In this document: in pieces, positions 26,280-35,146 of the stretch
Numbering within the stretch: position 1 is the first letter of the stretch
Layout: each line of letters opens with the position of its first letter
DNA from: Catalinimonas alkaloidigena
GTDB lineage: Bacteria > Bacteroidota > Bacteroidia > Cytophagales > Cyclobacteriaceae
DNA: 64,000 bases
Reading direction: 5' to 3'
Assembly: GCF_029504655.1 (NCBI RefSeq)
Contig: NZ_JAQFIL010000001.1
Location: forward strand, 4,593,001 to 4,657,000
Notes under the pieces: generated by a model
What the model was told of the DNA's origin: nothing
Seen by the model: only the letters and a program-made list of their open reading frames with translations
Database searches by the model: none
Program-made: the position numbers and the translations under genes

Positions 26280-27896
26280 ATGAAAAGTAAAAAATTAGCA
26301 CTACACATCCCCAAAATATGCCTTAGCCTGCTCTGCTGTTTACTCATTTCCATACCCCTGCAAGCACAAACTTACGACCTTCTGATACGCAACGCCCGCA
26401 TCGTTGATGGCACTGGCAATGCCTGGTACGAGGGTGATATTGCCACCCAAAAGGGTATGATTGTCAAAATAGGTGAGCTTGGAAGTAGTAAAGCTAAACA
26501 AATAATTGATGCCGGAGGCTTATATGCTGCTCCCGGCTTTATTGATGTGCATACCCATGTGGAAAAAAGCCTGCCTGATCGCCCTAGCGCGGATAACTTT
26601 CTCTACGATGGCGTTACTTCCATCATCACCGGCAATTGCGGTGGTTCGGAGGAAAACCTGGGCAAATTTTTTAATGCTATGGAGAAAGAGGGCTTATCTA
26701 TAAACCTTGCCTCTTTGGTAGGACACAATACAGTGCGTAATGCGGTGCTGGGTTCTTCCAATCGTGCACCAAATGCAGAAGAGTTACAGCAGATGGAAGC
26801 TTTGGTCGCTCAAGCCATGGAGGATGGAGCTGTGGGTCTTTCTACCGGACTCATCTACGTACCGGGCACCTATGCCGAGACCGATGAGGTAGTCGCACTG
26901 GCAAAGGTGGCGGCTCAATATCAGGGTGTTTATGCTTCCCACATCCGCAATGAGGCCAATGAAGTATTTGATGCTATTGACGAAGCTGTGCATATTGGTA
27001 AAGAAGCTAACATTCCGGTAGAAATCTCTCATATCAAGATCTCAAGCAAAAAATACTGGGGCAGAACCAACGAATTGCTAGAAAGAATTGAAGATTATCG
27101 TGCGCAGGGCATAGATGTAACGGTTGACCAGTACCCATATACTGCCAGCAGTACCAGACTGGGTGTATTGCTACCTTCCTGGGCTTTTTCAGGGGGTACA
27201 GACTCACTTAGAGCTCGCCTGGCAGATACTGAGACCCGCAAAAAGATCAAAGCTGAGATGTTGGAAACCCTGCGAAGCGTAGGCTTTGAAGATTACAGCT
27301 ATTCAGTGGTAGCCAATTGTCCGTGGGAAGAAAAATACAGCGGTAAAAGTATTGCCGAGATCAATCTTATGCTGGGTAAGACAGCCGGAGCGGCTCAGGA
27401 GGCAGAGACTATTATGGATATGATGGCTAAGGTGGAAGAAGGTGATCGTGTGCAAATGGTATATCATAAAATGGACGAAAATGATGTACAACATCTGATG
27501 AGATATCCCTTTACCATGATTGCCCGCGATGCCGGCGTGCCTGAGATGGGCAAAGGCGCACCTCATCCCCGTGCTTATGGTTCCTGTTCAAGAGTACTGG
27601 CCCATTATGTACATGAGTTGGGCGTAATAAGTCTGGAAGATGCTATTCGTAAGATGACTTCTTTGCCCGCCCAGCGTTTCCAACTCCGGGACAGAGGTTT
27701 ATTGCAGGAAGGCAAGGCTGCAGATATCCTACTTTTTGACCTGGAAGAGATCAATAGCCCTTCTACCTTTGAAAGCCCGCATGCCTATTCGGAGGGCATG
27801 GAGTATGTGATTGTTAATGGTAAGCCAGCAGTAGAAAAAGGCAAGTACAATGGAGAAAGGCCCGGCCAGCTACTGAAAGGACAAGAAGCCAAATAA
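26280..27896 (+). CDS. N-acyl-D-amino-acid deacylase family amidohydrolase, secreted
   Basis: The 538-residue protein has a signal peptide (to about residue 30, LQAQ) and an amidohydrolase core. The first metal motif is GFIDVHTHVEK. GNCGGS follows, which supplies the bridging cysteine characteristic of D-aminoacylases. Next come EISHIKIS, a conserved aspartate region (ARDAGVPEMGKGAPHPRAYG) and a C-terminal small beta subdomain (GKAADILLFDL). These enzymes remove acyl groups from D-amino acids or cleave related N-acyl compounds, using zinc. The signal peptide points to the periplasm. A GC-poor hairpin (CAGGC...GCCTG, 26232-26250) precedes the start. Confidence 0.87.
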   Translation: MKSKKLALHIPKICLSLLCCLLISIPLQAQTYDLLIRNARIVDGTGNAWYEGDIATQKGMIVKIGELGSSKAKQIIDAGGLYAAPGFIDVHTHVEKSLPDRPSADNFLYDGVTSIITGNCGGSEENLGKFFNAMEKEGLSINLASLVGHNTVRNAVLGSSNRAPNAEELQQMEALVAQAMEDGAVGLSTGLIYVPGTYAETDEVVALAKVAAQYQGVYASHIRNEANEVFDAIDEAVHIGKEANIPVEISHIKISSKKYWGRTNELLERIEDYRAQGIDVTVDQYPYTASSTRLGVLLPSWAFSGGTDSLRARLADTETRKKIKAEMLETLRSVGFEDYSYSVVANCPWEEKYSGKSIAEINLMLGKTAGAAQEAETIMDMMAKVEEGDRVQMVYHKMDENDVQHLMRYPFTMIARDAGVPEMGKGAPHPRAYGSCSRVLAHYVHELGVISLEDAIRKMTSLPAQRFQLRDRGLLQEGKAADILLFDLEEINSPSTFESPHAYSEGMEYVIVNGKPAVEKGKYNGERPGQLLKGQEAK

Positions 27897-27933
27897 TAAT
27901 AAAGAAGCCGTCAGGAATTTTTTAGGAAGAAGA

Positions 27934-28479
27934 TCAGACGGCTTGACTTATCTTTGACATTTCCTGTTGCACAAATGCCTCCAGTTCATGCTCACTTAAA
28001 GCTCCGGCATGTCTTTTTACCTCTTTTCCCTGGTGAAATAATAAGATTTGCGGTAAACCTTTTACTTTATAACGCTTAAGTAACTCAGCATTCTGGTCAG
28101 CATCTATTTTTCCTGCCGCAATGTCAGGATTTCGCTGGGCGAAACTTTCTAAAGCAGGTTCCATCATCATGCAGGGGCCGCACCAGGCTGCCCAGAAGTC
28201 TAAAACTACCCATTCATTATCCTGTAAAACCTGTTTGATATTCTGTGTATTGACTTGTAAAACGGCTTGCTCTTTTGCAGAGGCAATAGAAGATGGCAAA
28301 AGCCTTTTCAACCATAGAAAAGGGAGACGAAAAGCTGCCAGAAAAGTAGAGAGGAAAAAGCTAAGATAAGCTAAGCTCAGCTTGAAGAAGTTTGGCAGGT
28401 TCTTTTGCTTTTGAAAATGCTGTTCTGAAGTATTTTGAAAGTGTATGATCTTATCTCTAAGCGAATTTGCTGTATACAT
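27934..28479 (-). CDS. membrane-anchored thioredoxin-family protein
   Basis: The 181-residue protein carries an N-terminal region with one or two hydrophobic segments (about 30-55, FFKLSLAYLSFFLSTFLAAF). A thioredoxin domain follows, with the active site WAAWCGPCMMMEP near residue 105 and the cis-proline in GLPQILLFHQG. The thioredoxin fold carries out thiol-disulfide exchange. The polar N-terminus followed by a helix suggests a membrane tether, but which side the domain faces is not clear. Most thioredoxins lack this extension. It is convergent with the D-aminoacylase gene; a weak GC-rich hairpin overlaps the two gene ends. Confidence 0.85.
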   Translation of the reverse strand: MYTANSLRDKIIHFQNTSEQHFQKQKNLPNFFKLSLAYLSFFLSTFLAAFRLPFLWLKRLLPSSIASAKEQAVLQVNTQNIKQVLQDNEWVVLDFWAAWCGPCMMMEPALESFAQRNPDIAAGKIDADQNAELLKRYKVKGLPQILLFHQGKEVKRHAGALSEHELEAFVQQEMSKISQAV

Positions 28480-28607
28480 TTATGATTTAGTTGGTCTCAA
28501 ATCGTTTTCTTCTACTCTGTTTGTATACAAAAGATCTCCATTATTTCATGGCAAGTTGTTTTTTTTGAAAAACCCATACAAAAGCCTATAGCCCGGTAGC
28601 AAAACCA

Positions 28608-29702
28608 TCATTGTCGCTCTTGAAGATTGTACTGAATATCTTCCACTTCTACCTTGTACCAATGATAATCACCCTCACTGAGTTTCCAATGGATACTTGC
28701 CCTGGCAGGCACACGTATTCCATCAAACTCCTTCACTCCTTCCAGCTGTATCACCCACCTTTCCAGGCTCGCCCCACCTTTCTGATGGTAATAACGGTCG
28801 GCTTCCACCCGAATCACCTCCCCCTGTTCATTGAAAAAGAACATAGCTTCGGCAGTACTTTCTCCATATCGCATGCGGGCCTTAGCGGTCGTGGCGTTAA
28901 TTTCTTCCCAGGCTATATAATCATTGAGGGCAGCCGTAGGATACCACACCAGTTCGCCCAGATAGCGCAACATTGCCCCCTGATCTATTTCCGGCCCATT
29001 TGCATGCTCAATAGGGATAAGTGACAGCAGCCTGATGTGCATATTGCCCTTCCCTTCCGCATAATTATCCCGTGCAGCGATGGTCATTCCCATTGGAGCC
29101 TTAACATGTGCGAGCCAGATAAAACCTGCATCTTCTGTTCTGGTCCATTGCTCTGCTTCAAAGGGCGTCCATTTACCTTCAGGACTCATGCGCATCTCCC
29201 CTGACTGTACAAAACAAGCAGTTTCAATGAAACTTTTTCCCAGGATATTTGTCTTCCTGAGCCATTTCTCTACCATAGGAGGTAAATCAGCCAGTTGATC
29301 CGCAGTGATTTTGCCTGCCCGATCTCTTACAAGAGGAAAGAAGTGCCTGACTTCATTTTTGACTGATGCATTGAACTGCCAGTGACTATAGCTTAGTACA
29401 ATTCCAATTAGCAAGATGATATTAGCCAGTGTTCCAAACTTCGCGTCTGACCAATAAAAAATGATGAGGCCTTGTGAAAACAACAGAGCGAAAATACCGA
29501 TCATCCACCACCATTCTTTATTGAGGAGAAAAGCAATGGAAGTGACGATCAGCACTACCGCAGCCACTAGCCAGACGATTCCGGCGGCTTTTGAAATGCT
29601 CATACTCAGTTGACTGACTTCAGCGAATTTAAAAGCCTTGACAAAGCCCATCAGATGAATCAGAGCATGTAGAAATAATAGTATGGCAAAAACAAGTTTC
29701 AT
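28608..29702 (-). CDS. DUF6544 family membrane protein
   Basis: The 364-residue protein begins with four membrane helices in the first 115 residues (for example KAAGIVWLVAAVVLIVTSIAF and IIFYWSDAKFGTLANIILLIG). A soluble region of about 240 residues follows, with LADLPPMVEKWLRKTNILG, SGEMRMSPEGKWTPFEAEQW, YLGELVWYPTAALN and ADRYYHQKGG. This is the pattern of the DUF6544 family, which has no established activity. The soluble part is rich in tryptophan and may bind lipid or a hydrophobic ligand; that is a guess from composition. It stands alone between two minus-strand genes. Confidence 0.75.
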   Translation of the reverse strand: MKLVFAILLFLHALIHLMGFVKAFKFAEVSQLSMSISKAAGIVWLVAAVVLIVTSIAFLLNKEWWWMIGIFALLFSQGLIIFYWSDAKFGTLANIILLIGIVLSYSHWQFNASVKNEVRHFFPLVRDRAGKITADQLADLPPMVEKWLRKTNILGKSFIETACFVQSGEMRMSPEGKWTPFEAEQWTRTEDAGFIWLAHVKAPMGMTIAARDNYAEGKGNMHIRLLSLIPIEHANGPEIDQGAMLRYLGELVWYPTAALNDYIAWEEINATTAKARMRYGESTAEAMFFFNEQGEVIRVEADRYYHQKGGASLERWVIQLEGVKEFDGIRVPARASIHWKLSEGDYHWYKVEVEDIQYNLQERQ

Positions 29703-29834
29703 AGCAGATTTATCTTTGACTTTTCTGATAAGAAACTACAGCATCAGTCAGGAGAGAAAAATGATATTGGTCACCCTATTTATTGACTTTATGAATAGAT
29801 GATGCTTTGAAAATGAGCATTGTGTACAAAAAAA

Positions 29835-29870
29835 AGCCTGTCATCATTTGATAAAAACTGATGACAGGCT
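29835..29870 (-). terminator. terminator of the DEAD-box helicase gene
   Basis: AGCCTGTCATCA and TGATGACAGGCT form a perfect 12-bp stem with a 12-base loop. On the minus strand it is followed by an eight-base T-run. It lies 25 bases downstream of the helicase stop, so it is a clear intrinsic terminator. Confidence 0.85.
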
Positions 29871-29894
29871 GATAAACAAGTTAAGTATTATGAC

Positions 29895-31541
29895 TTATGC
29901 TTTATCTTTAGCGATCTCTACACCAATTCCTTTTCCCTTGTGAGTGGCATACTGCAGCGCATCCAGCACATCTTTTTCATAGCTGCGATCTACTTCAAAA
30001 AAAGAGAAATTGTTCAGAATTTCTATCTGTCCGATTTTAACATCCTCATCCGGCATATGCTTATTAACCATACCGATAATAACCTTAGGAGACATCTTAT
30101 CTTTTTTGCCCATGTTCATAAAAAAACGTGAGAAAGTAGATCCATTCGTTTGTGCCCCTTTCTTGGGCTTGCGATCACGCTTTTCCTTACGGTCTTTCTT
30201 TCCTTTGTCTGCAGAGAATGAAGCATTCAGGTCAGGAGAGTTTTTATAATGCTCCAGCATCTGGTTAAACTCCATAGAAACGAAGTGCTTGATCAGGTCA
30301 TCTTTATCCAGCCAGGAAAGCTTGCTGATAATTGCAGGCAGAAACTGCTCTATTTCAGGGTTTACGTCAACTTTTTCTACTTTATCTATCAGCGTAAAGA
30401 GTTGCTTTTCGCAAATGTCTCTACCACTGGGCACAGGCTTCTGTTCAAATTTTTTATTGACGGTTCTCTCTATTTGTTTGAGCTTACCTTTATCTCTCCC
30501 ATGCACCAATGTCAGACAGATACCACTTCTGCCAGCCCTACCGGTTCGACCACTACGGTGTACATATACTTCCGGATCATCGGGGAGGCTATGATTGATC
30601 ACATGTGTCAGATCATTAACATCCAGGCCACGGGCAGCTACATCGGTAGCAATGAGGAGTTGTAAATTCTTCCTACGGAAGCGATTCATAACCACATCGC
30701 GTTGTGCCTGTGATAAGTCTCCATGCAGCGCATCAGCATTATAACCATCTTTCATCAGGTGATCGGCAATTTCACGCGTATCATTACGAGTACGGCAAAA
30801 TACGATGCCATACATATTGGGATTGATATCCACAATACGCTTCAGCACCTCATAGCGATCTTTGGCATGTACCGGAATAAACTGATGCTGGACATTGTCC
30901 GCACCGGCATTACGCTTACCCACGCTAATTTCTTCCGGCTGGTGCATGTACTTCTCGGCAATCGCCATCATCTCTTTAGGCATGGTGGCAGAGAAGAGCA
31001 ATGTCTGCTTATCCTGTGGGGTATTTCCCAAGATAGCATCCAGTTCATCCTTAAAACCCATAGATAACATCTCATCGGCTTCATCCAATACAAGGTGACT
31101 AATGTTTTCTACTTTAAGTTTTTTACGTTTAATCAGGTCAAGCACTCGCCCAGGTGTCCCCACAACAATCTGAGCACCGTCTTTGAGTTGCTTCATTTGT
31201 TTGGCAATATCTGCCCCACCATAGACTGGCACCACGTTAAGCGTTTTCAGGTATTTAGAGAAAGTAGCCAGGTCATTTGAAATCTGTAGGCAAAGCTCTC
31301 TTGTAGGGGATAATATTAATGCCTGTGTAACGTCATTATGTTCATCAACTTGCTGAATGATAGGCAGACCAAAGGCAGCTGTTTTACCAGTACCGGTCTG
31401 TGCAAAAGCAATCAGGTCATTTTCGGAATTCAGGACGAAAGGTATGGCTTGTTCCTGTATAGGAGTGGGTTCTTCAAATTTTAGCTCACTTAGTGATTGT
31501 AAAATTTCCTCGCGCAAACCCAGCGCATCAAATCTTGTCAT
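29895..31541 (-). CDS. DEAD-box ATP-dependent RNA helicase (DeaD/DbpA-like)
   Basis: The 548-residue protein has all helicase motifs in order: Q motif (EPTPIQEQAIPF), Walker A (AQTGTGKTAAFGLP), PTREL, DEAD (VLDEADEML), SAT (LFSATMP), ARGLDV and HRSGRTGRAG. A basic linker (KKDRKEKRDRKPKKG) follows. The last 80 residues resemble the DbpA RNA-binding domain (IGQIEILNNFSFFEV), which targets such helicases to structured RNA, often rRNA. Its role is ribosome assembly or RNA unwinding, perhaps in the cold. A TAnnTTTG element lies 27 bases upstream of the start, and a strong terminator follows the gene. Confidence 0.93.
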   Translation of the reverse strand: MTRFDALGLREEILQSLSELKFEEPTPIQEQAIPFVLNSENDLIAFAQTGTGKTAAFGLPIIQQVDEHNDVTQALILSPTRELCLQISNDLATFSKYLKTLNVVPVYGGADIAKQMKQLKDGAQIVVGTPGRVLDLIKRKKLKVENISHLVLDEADEMLSMGFKDELDAILGNTPQDKQTLLFSATMPKEMMAIAEKYMHQPEEISVGKRNAGADNVQHQFIPVHAKDRYEVLKRIVDINPNMYGIVFCRTRNDTREIADHLMKDGYNADALHGDLSQAQRDVVMNRFRRKNLQLLIATDVAARGLDVNDLTHVINHSLPDDPEVYVHRSGRTGRAGRSGICLTLVHGRDKGKLKQIERTVNKKFEQKPVPSGRDICEKQLFTLIDKVEKVDVNPEIEQFLPAIISKLSWLDKDDLIKHFVSMEFNQMLEHYKNSPDLNASFSADKGKKDRKEKRDRKPKKGAQTNGSTFSRFFMNMGKKDKMSPKVIIGMVNKHMPDEDVKIGQIEILNNFSFFEVDRSYEKDVLDALQYATHKGKGIGVEIAKDKA

Positions 31542-31567
31542 TAAAAACTATTATGTGTGTACGGGCG

Positions 31568-31575
31568 CAAAAGTA
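31568..31575 (-). promoter_or_regulatory. predicted -7 element of the helicase promoter
   Basis: Read on the minus strand this is TACTTTTG, a match to the Bacteroidota -7 consensus TAnnTTTG. It would give a transcript start near 31562 and a leader of about 20 bases before the ATG at 31541. No clear -33 TTTG is seen at the right distance. Confidence 0.45.
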
Positions 31576-31749
31576 GGTAAAAGAAATAAGCTTTACGCAC
31601 CGCTGCACCTAAATATATCATCATGTAGCAACATAATACAGTAGTAGGCAGTTCCTCCAAGCTATTTTATTTCCTAAAAACTATTGGAAGTGTAGTCTGT
31701 TGGGATAGTGTACAGCAAAATTTTTTTTAACTAATACAGGCTTATTTTT

Positions 31750-33024
31750 ATGAAGCAAAAAAACATACTGATAGTCGGTTATAATGAGTTTAATTTACAA
31801 GAACTTAACACCATTGAAGATGCTGAGGCTTACCATTTTATTCCCATGTTCAGGTCTGGCATTCAGAAGAGTGAGGATATACAGATTAAAAAATTAGTTG
31901 ATGAAGCCAGGAAGGAAATAGAAAAAGAGGATCCCCCTATTGATGCGATCATCAGCTTTTTTGATTTTCCTTTCACCCTGATTGCCTTTTTGCTCTGCGA
32001 AGAATACGGTTTAAAAGGGCCGACACTCGTACAGGGACTTAAGTGTGAACATAAATACTGGAGCAGGCAGGAACAGCATAAAGCAATTCCTGAGAATATT
32101 CCAGCTTTTGATGCAGTCAACCCATTTGAGCCTGGTCCATTTGAGGAACTTAGTGTAAATCCTCCTTTCTGGATCAAACCGGTTAAAGCATTTAGCTCTC
32201 AGCTAGGTTTTAAAATTGAAAACAAGGCCGATTACGAAAACTGTATGCCTACTTTTCGGGAAGAAATAGGAAGGCTGGCAGAACCTTTCAATTTTTTTCT
32301 GGAAAAAGCTGACCTTCCTGAAGACATACGTAAAGTAGATGGCAACTACTGCCTGGCAGAAGGACTTATTGGCGGACATCAATGCACTATATCCGGCTAT
32401 GTATACAATCATGAAGTGTATAGCTATGGCCTGATTGACTCGGTTAGATATCCGAACTCTCCTTCATTCTTTTACTATCTGCTACCCAGTACGCTCCCCT
32501 CAAGGGTGCAACAAAGAATGGATGAAATCAGCCGTAGGGTAATGAAGCAGATAGGTTTTAATAATTCGCCCTTCAACATAGAGTATTTTTATGATGAAGA
32601 AAAAGATAAAATTTATCTGCTGGAGATCAATCCTCGCATGTCACAGTCGCATAGTGACATGTATGATAAAACCAGAGGACATTCTAACCATCAGGTTCTG
32701 GTCAAGCTGGCACTGGGAGAAAAACCGCACTTCAAAGAACTGCAAGGTAAATATGAATATGCCGCTAAATTTCAGTACAGGGTATTTGAGGATGGTGTGG
32801 TAGAAAGTATACCCGATGAAGAGAAAATCAGACTGATAGAGGAAAAGTATGATGATACGACCATCAAAATTGATGTTGAAGAAGGACAACGCTTATCTGA
32901 ACTTCCTCTTCAGGATAATCATAGCTATGCGTTGGGCGTAGTGATGACCGGTGCCCAAGCGAAGGAGGCACTACTTGAAAAATATTACCAGATCATTGAA
33001 GCAATTGATATCAAAATAAAATAA
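31750..33024 (+). CDS. ATP-grasp domain protein
   Basis: The 424-residue protein opens with a Rossmann-like strand (KNILIVGYNEFNL) and continues to an ATP-grasp core. It has FWIKPVKAFSSQLGF (nucleotide-binding lysine region), a long middle domain, and KIYLLEINPRMSQSHSDM, where glutamate and asparagine bind magnesium. ATP-grasp enzymes activate a carboxylate as an acyl phosphate and join it to an amine or thiol. It resembles the carbamoyl-phosphate-synthase/BL00235-like branch, but the substrate is unknown. The hydrolase gene downstream starts 7 bases after its stop, so the two are in one operon and may act on the same peptide-like or amide compound. Confidence 0.82.
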   Translation: MKQKNILIVGYNEFNLQELNTIEDAEAYHFIPMFRSGIQKSEDIQIKKLVDEARKEIEKEDPPIDAIISFFDFPFTLIAFLLCEEYGLKGPTLVQGLKCEHKYWSRQEQHKAIPENIPAFDAVNPFEPGPFEELSVNPPFWIKPVKAFSSQLGFKIENKADYENCMPTFREEIGRLAEPFNFFLEKADLPEDIRKVDGNYCLAEGLIGGHQCTISGYVYNHEVYSYGLIDSVRYPNSPSFFYYLLPSTLPSRVQQRMDEISRRVMKQIGFNNSPFNIEYFYDEEKDKIYLLEINPRMSQSHSDMYDKTRGHSNHQVLVKLALGEKPHFKELQGKYEYAAKFQYRVFEDGVVESIPDEEKIRLIEEKYDDTTIKIDVEEGQRLSELPLQDNHSYALGVVMTGAQAKEALLEKYYQIIEAIDIKIK

Positions 33025-33031
33025 CCAGAGT

Positions 33032-35065
33032 ATGCAGGAAGTGAAGGAATTCCCCCATGCATTTGAAGAAATTGAAAACACCTGGATTCCCATGCCTGAT
33101 GGCATTCGCTTAGCTGCCCGCATGTGGATCCCCGAAAAAGCTCATGATGAGCCTGTACCTGCGATTTTTGAATATATCCCTTACCGGAAACGGGATTTCA
33201 AAAGAGTCAGAGATGAGATCAACCATCAGTACTTTGCAGGTTATGGATATGCTTGCATCCGGGTAGATATTCGCGGCAGCGGAGATTCTGAGGGAGTACT
33301 TGAAGACGAGTATCTGGAGCAAGAGTTATCGGATGGAGAGCACATCATCCAGTGGCTCAGTGAGCAAAGCTGGTGCAATGGCAACGTAGGAATTATTGGC
33401 ATCTCCTGGGGTGGATTTAATGGATTACAGCTTGCGGCACGCCAGCCTGAAGCACTTAAGGCAGTGATTACCGTATGCTCTACTGATGACCGCTACAAAG
33501 ACGACGTCCATTACATGGGAGGCTGCATGCTGGGAGATAACCTCTCCTGGGCCTCGGTCATGTTTGCCAAAAACAGCCTCCCTCCAGACCCTGAGATCGT
33601 AGGAGATCGGTGGAAAGAAATGTGGATGCAACGACTGGAAGGCAGCGGACTCTGGCTGGAAAAGTGGCTGCGTCATCAGGCCAGAGATGAGTACTGGGCG
33701 CATGGCTCCATCTGTGAAGATTATAGCGCTATAAAAATACCCGTACTGGCTGCCAGCGGTTGGGCAGATGGCTATACCAATGCTGTGTTTCGCCTTATGG
33801 AACACTTAGACGTGCCTCGCATGGGTTTAGTAGGCCCATGGAGCCATAAATACCCAAACATGGGGGTGCCCGGTCCTGCCATAGGTTTCTTACAGGAAAG
33901 TATCCGTTGGTGGGATCAGTGGCTGAAAGGTGACGAAACAGGGATCATGGATGAACCTATGCTAAGAGTCTGGATGCAGGAAAGCATGCCACCCAGTACG
34001 CAATATGAAAATCGTCCCGGCTATTGGGTGGGGATGAAGGAGTGGCCTTCCCCTATCATTGAAAATAAAAATTTCACCCTCAACCAGGAGCATCTTTTAC
34101 TGGAGCAGCACACAGAAAAAGAATCGCAGCAGGCTTCAGTTCCCATGAGCGTCAGGTCCCCCCTGAGACTGGGGCTTTTTGCGGGTAAATGGTGTTCTTA
34201 TAATGCTCCACCGGATTTGCCCAGCGACCAGAGAGAAGAAGACGGCGGGGCCTTGGTTTTCCAGAGCGAAGTGCTTTCTCAGGATCTGGAAGTACTGGGA
34301 GCCACCTCCCTGGACCTGATGTTGGAAGCTGATGAGCCAGTGGCTTATGTGGCAGTGCGGCTCTCAGATGTAGCGCCTGACGGCAAAGCGACCAGAGTGA
34401 CCTATGGTCTCAAGAACCTGGCACACCGTCATGGACATGCAAATCCGGAGCAATTAGTGCCGGGAAAAAAGTATAGGGTCAATTTGCAATTGAATGAGTG
34501 TGCTCATGTATTTCCCCAAGGTCATCGGTTTCGAATATCTATTTCCACCTCCTACTGGCCACTGGCCTGGACTCCTCCGGAGGTGGCTACTGTCTGGCTG
34601 TACCCTGAGGAAAGCGATATTAAGTTACCGGTAAAAATTAAGAGTGGCATTACTGACCTTAAATTTCCTGCTCCGCAAGGGGCACAACCTACTTCAACTG
34701 TGAAATTGCTCCGTAATGGTGATGAAAAGTGGCAGGTGATCCGGGATCTGGTAGACGATAAATCTACGCTCTGGGTACTGAAAGATAGCGGAACCCAAAA
34801 AATTGAGGAAATAGATTTACAGATGTCAGACTGTAGTGAGGAAAAGTATAGTATCATCAATGATGATCTATCTACTGTAAGAGGAGAAACCTGGAGCAAA
34901 ACCCAGTTGGAAAGAGCAGACTGGAATATCCATACCAAAACTCATACTACCCTTACTTCTGACAAAGACTACTTTTACATTCATGCTACTTTAGATGCGT
35001 ACGAAGGGCAGTCACGTATCTTCTCTAAAAACTGGCATGAAAAGATTCCTAGGCACTTATTATAG
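33032..35065 (+). CDS. CocE/NonD family alpha/beta hydrolase
   Basis: The 677-residue protein has the S15/CocE-NonD layout. An alpha/beta hydrolase core opens with PMPDGIRLAARMWIP and VDIRGSGDSEG. The nucleophile elbow is GISWGG with Ser125, the acid region is ASGWADGYTN, and the histidine region is GPWSHKYPNMG. The beta jelly-roll domain of X-prolyl dipeptidyl peptidases follows (about 370-560), and some 110 further residues end the protein. Members cleave esters, amides or dipeptides. No signal peptide is seen. It follows an ATP-grasp ligase with a 7-base gap. A ligase beside an amide or ester hydrolase suggests a pathway of assembly and release or degradation, though this is inference. Confidence 0.88.
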   Translation: MQEVKEFPHAFEEIENTWIPMPDGIRLAARMWIPEKAHDEPVPAIFEYIPYRKRDFKRVRDEINHQYFAGYGYACIRVDIRGSGDSEGVLEDEYLEQELSDGEHIIQWLSEQSWCNGNVGIIGISWGGFNGLQLAARQPEALKAVITVCSTDDRYKDDVHYMGGCMLGDNLSWASVMFAKNSLPPDPEIVGDRWKEMWMQRLEGSGLWLEKWLRHQARDEYWAHGSICEDYSAIKIPVLAASGWADGYTNAVFRLMEHLDVPRMGLVGPWSHKYPNMGVPGPAIGFLQESIRWWDQWLKGDETGIMDEPMLRVWMQESMPPSTQYENRPGYWVGMKEWPSPIIENKNFTLNQEHLLLEQHTEKESQQASVPMSVRSPLRLGLFAGKWCSYNAPPDLPSDQREEDGGALVFQSEVLSQDLEVLGATSLDLMLEADEPVAYVAVRLSDVAPDGKATRVTYGLKNLAHRHGHANPEQLVPGKKYRVNLQLNECAHVFPQGHRFRISISTSYWPLAWTPPEVATVWLYPEESDIKLPVKIKSGITDLKFPAPQGAQPTSTVKLLRNGDEKWQVIRDLVDDKSTLWVLKDSGTQKIEEIDLQMSDCSEEKYSIINDDLSTVRGETWSKTQLERADWNIHTKTHTTLTSDKDYFYIHATLDAYEGQSRIFSKNWHEKIPRHLL

Positions 35066-35098
35066 CAGGCACAAAAGGTTTCTTGCATGCAAAAATCA

Positions 35099-35120
35099 AA
35101 GGCTACCCGAAGGTAGCCTT
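35099..35120. terminator. terminator between the hydrolase gene and dnaN
   Basis: AAGGCTACC and GGTAGCCTT form a perfect 9-bp stem closed by the tetraloop CGAA. A T-rich stretch (TTTGATTTTTG) follows on the minus strand and a weaker one on the plus strand. It lies between the convergent hydrolase gene and dnaN and probably serves both. Confidence 0.75.
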
Positions 35121-35146
35121 AATTGTAGGTTATGAAGTGTAAAATC

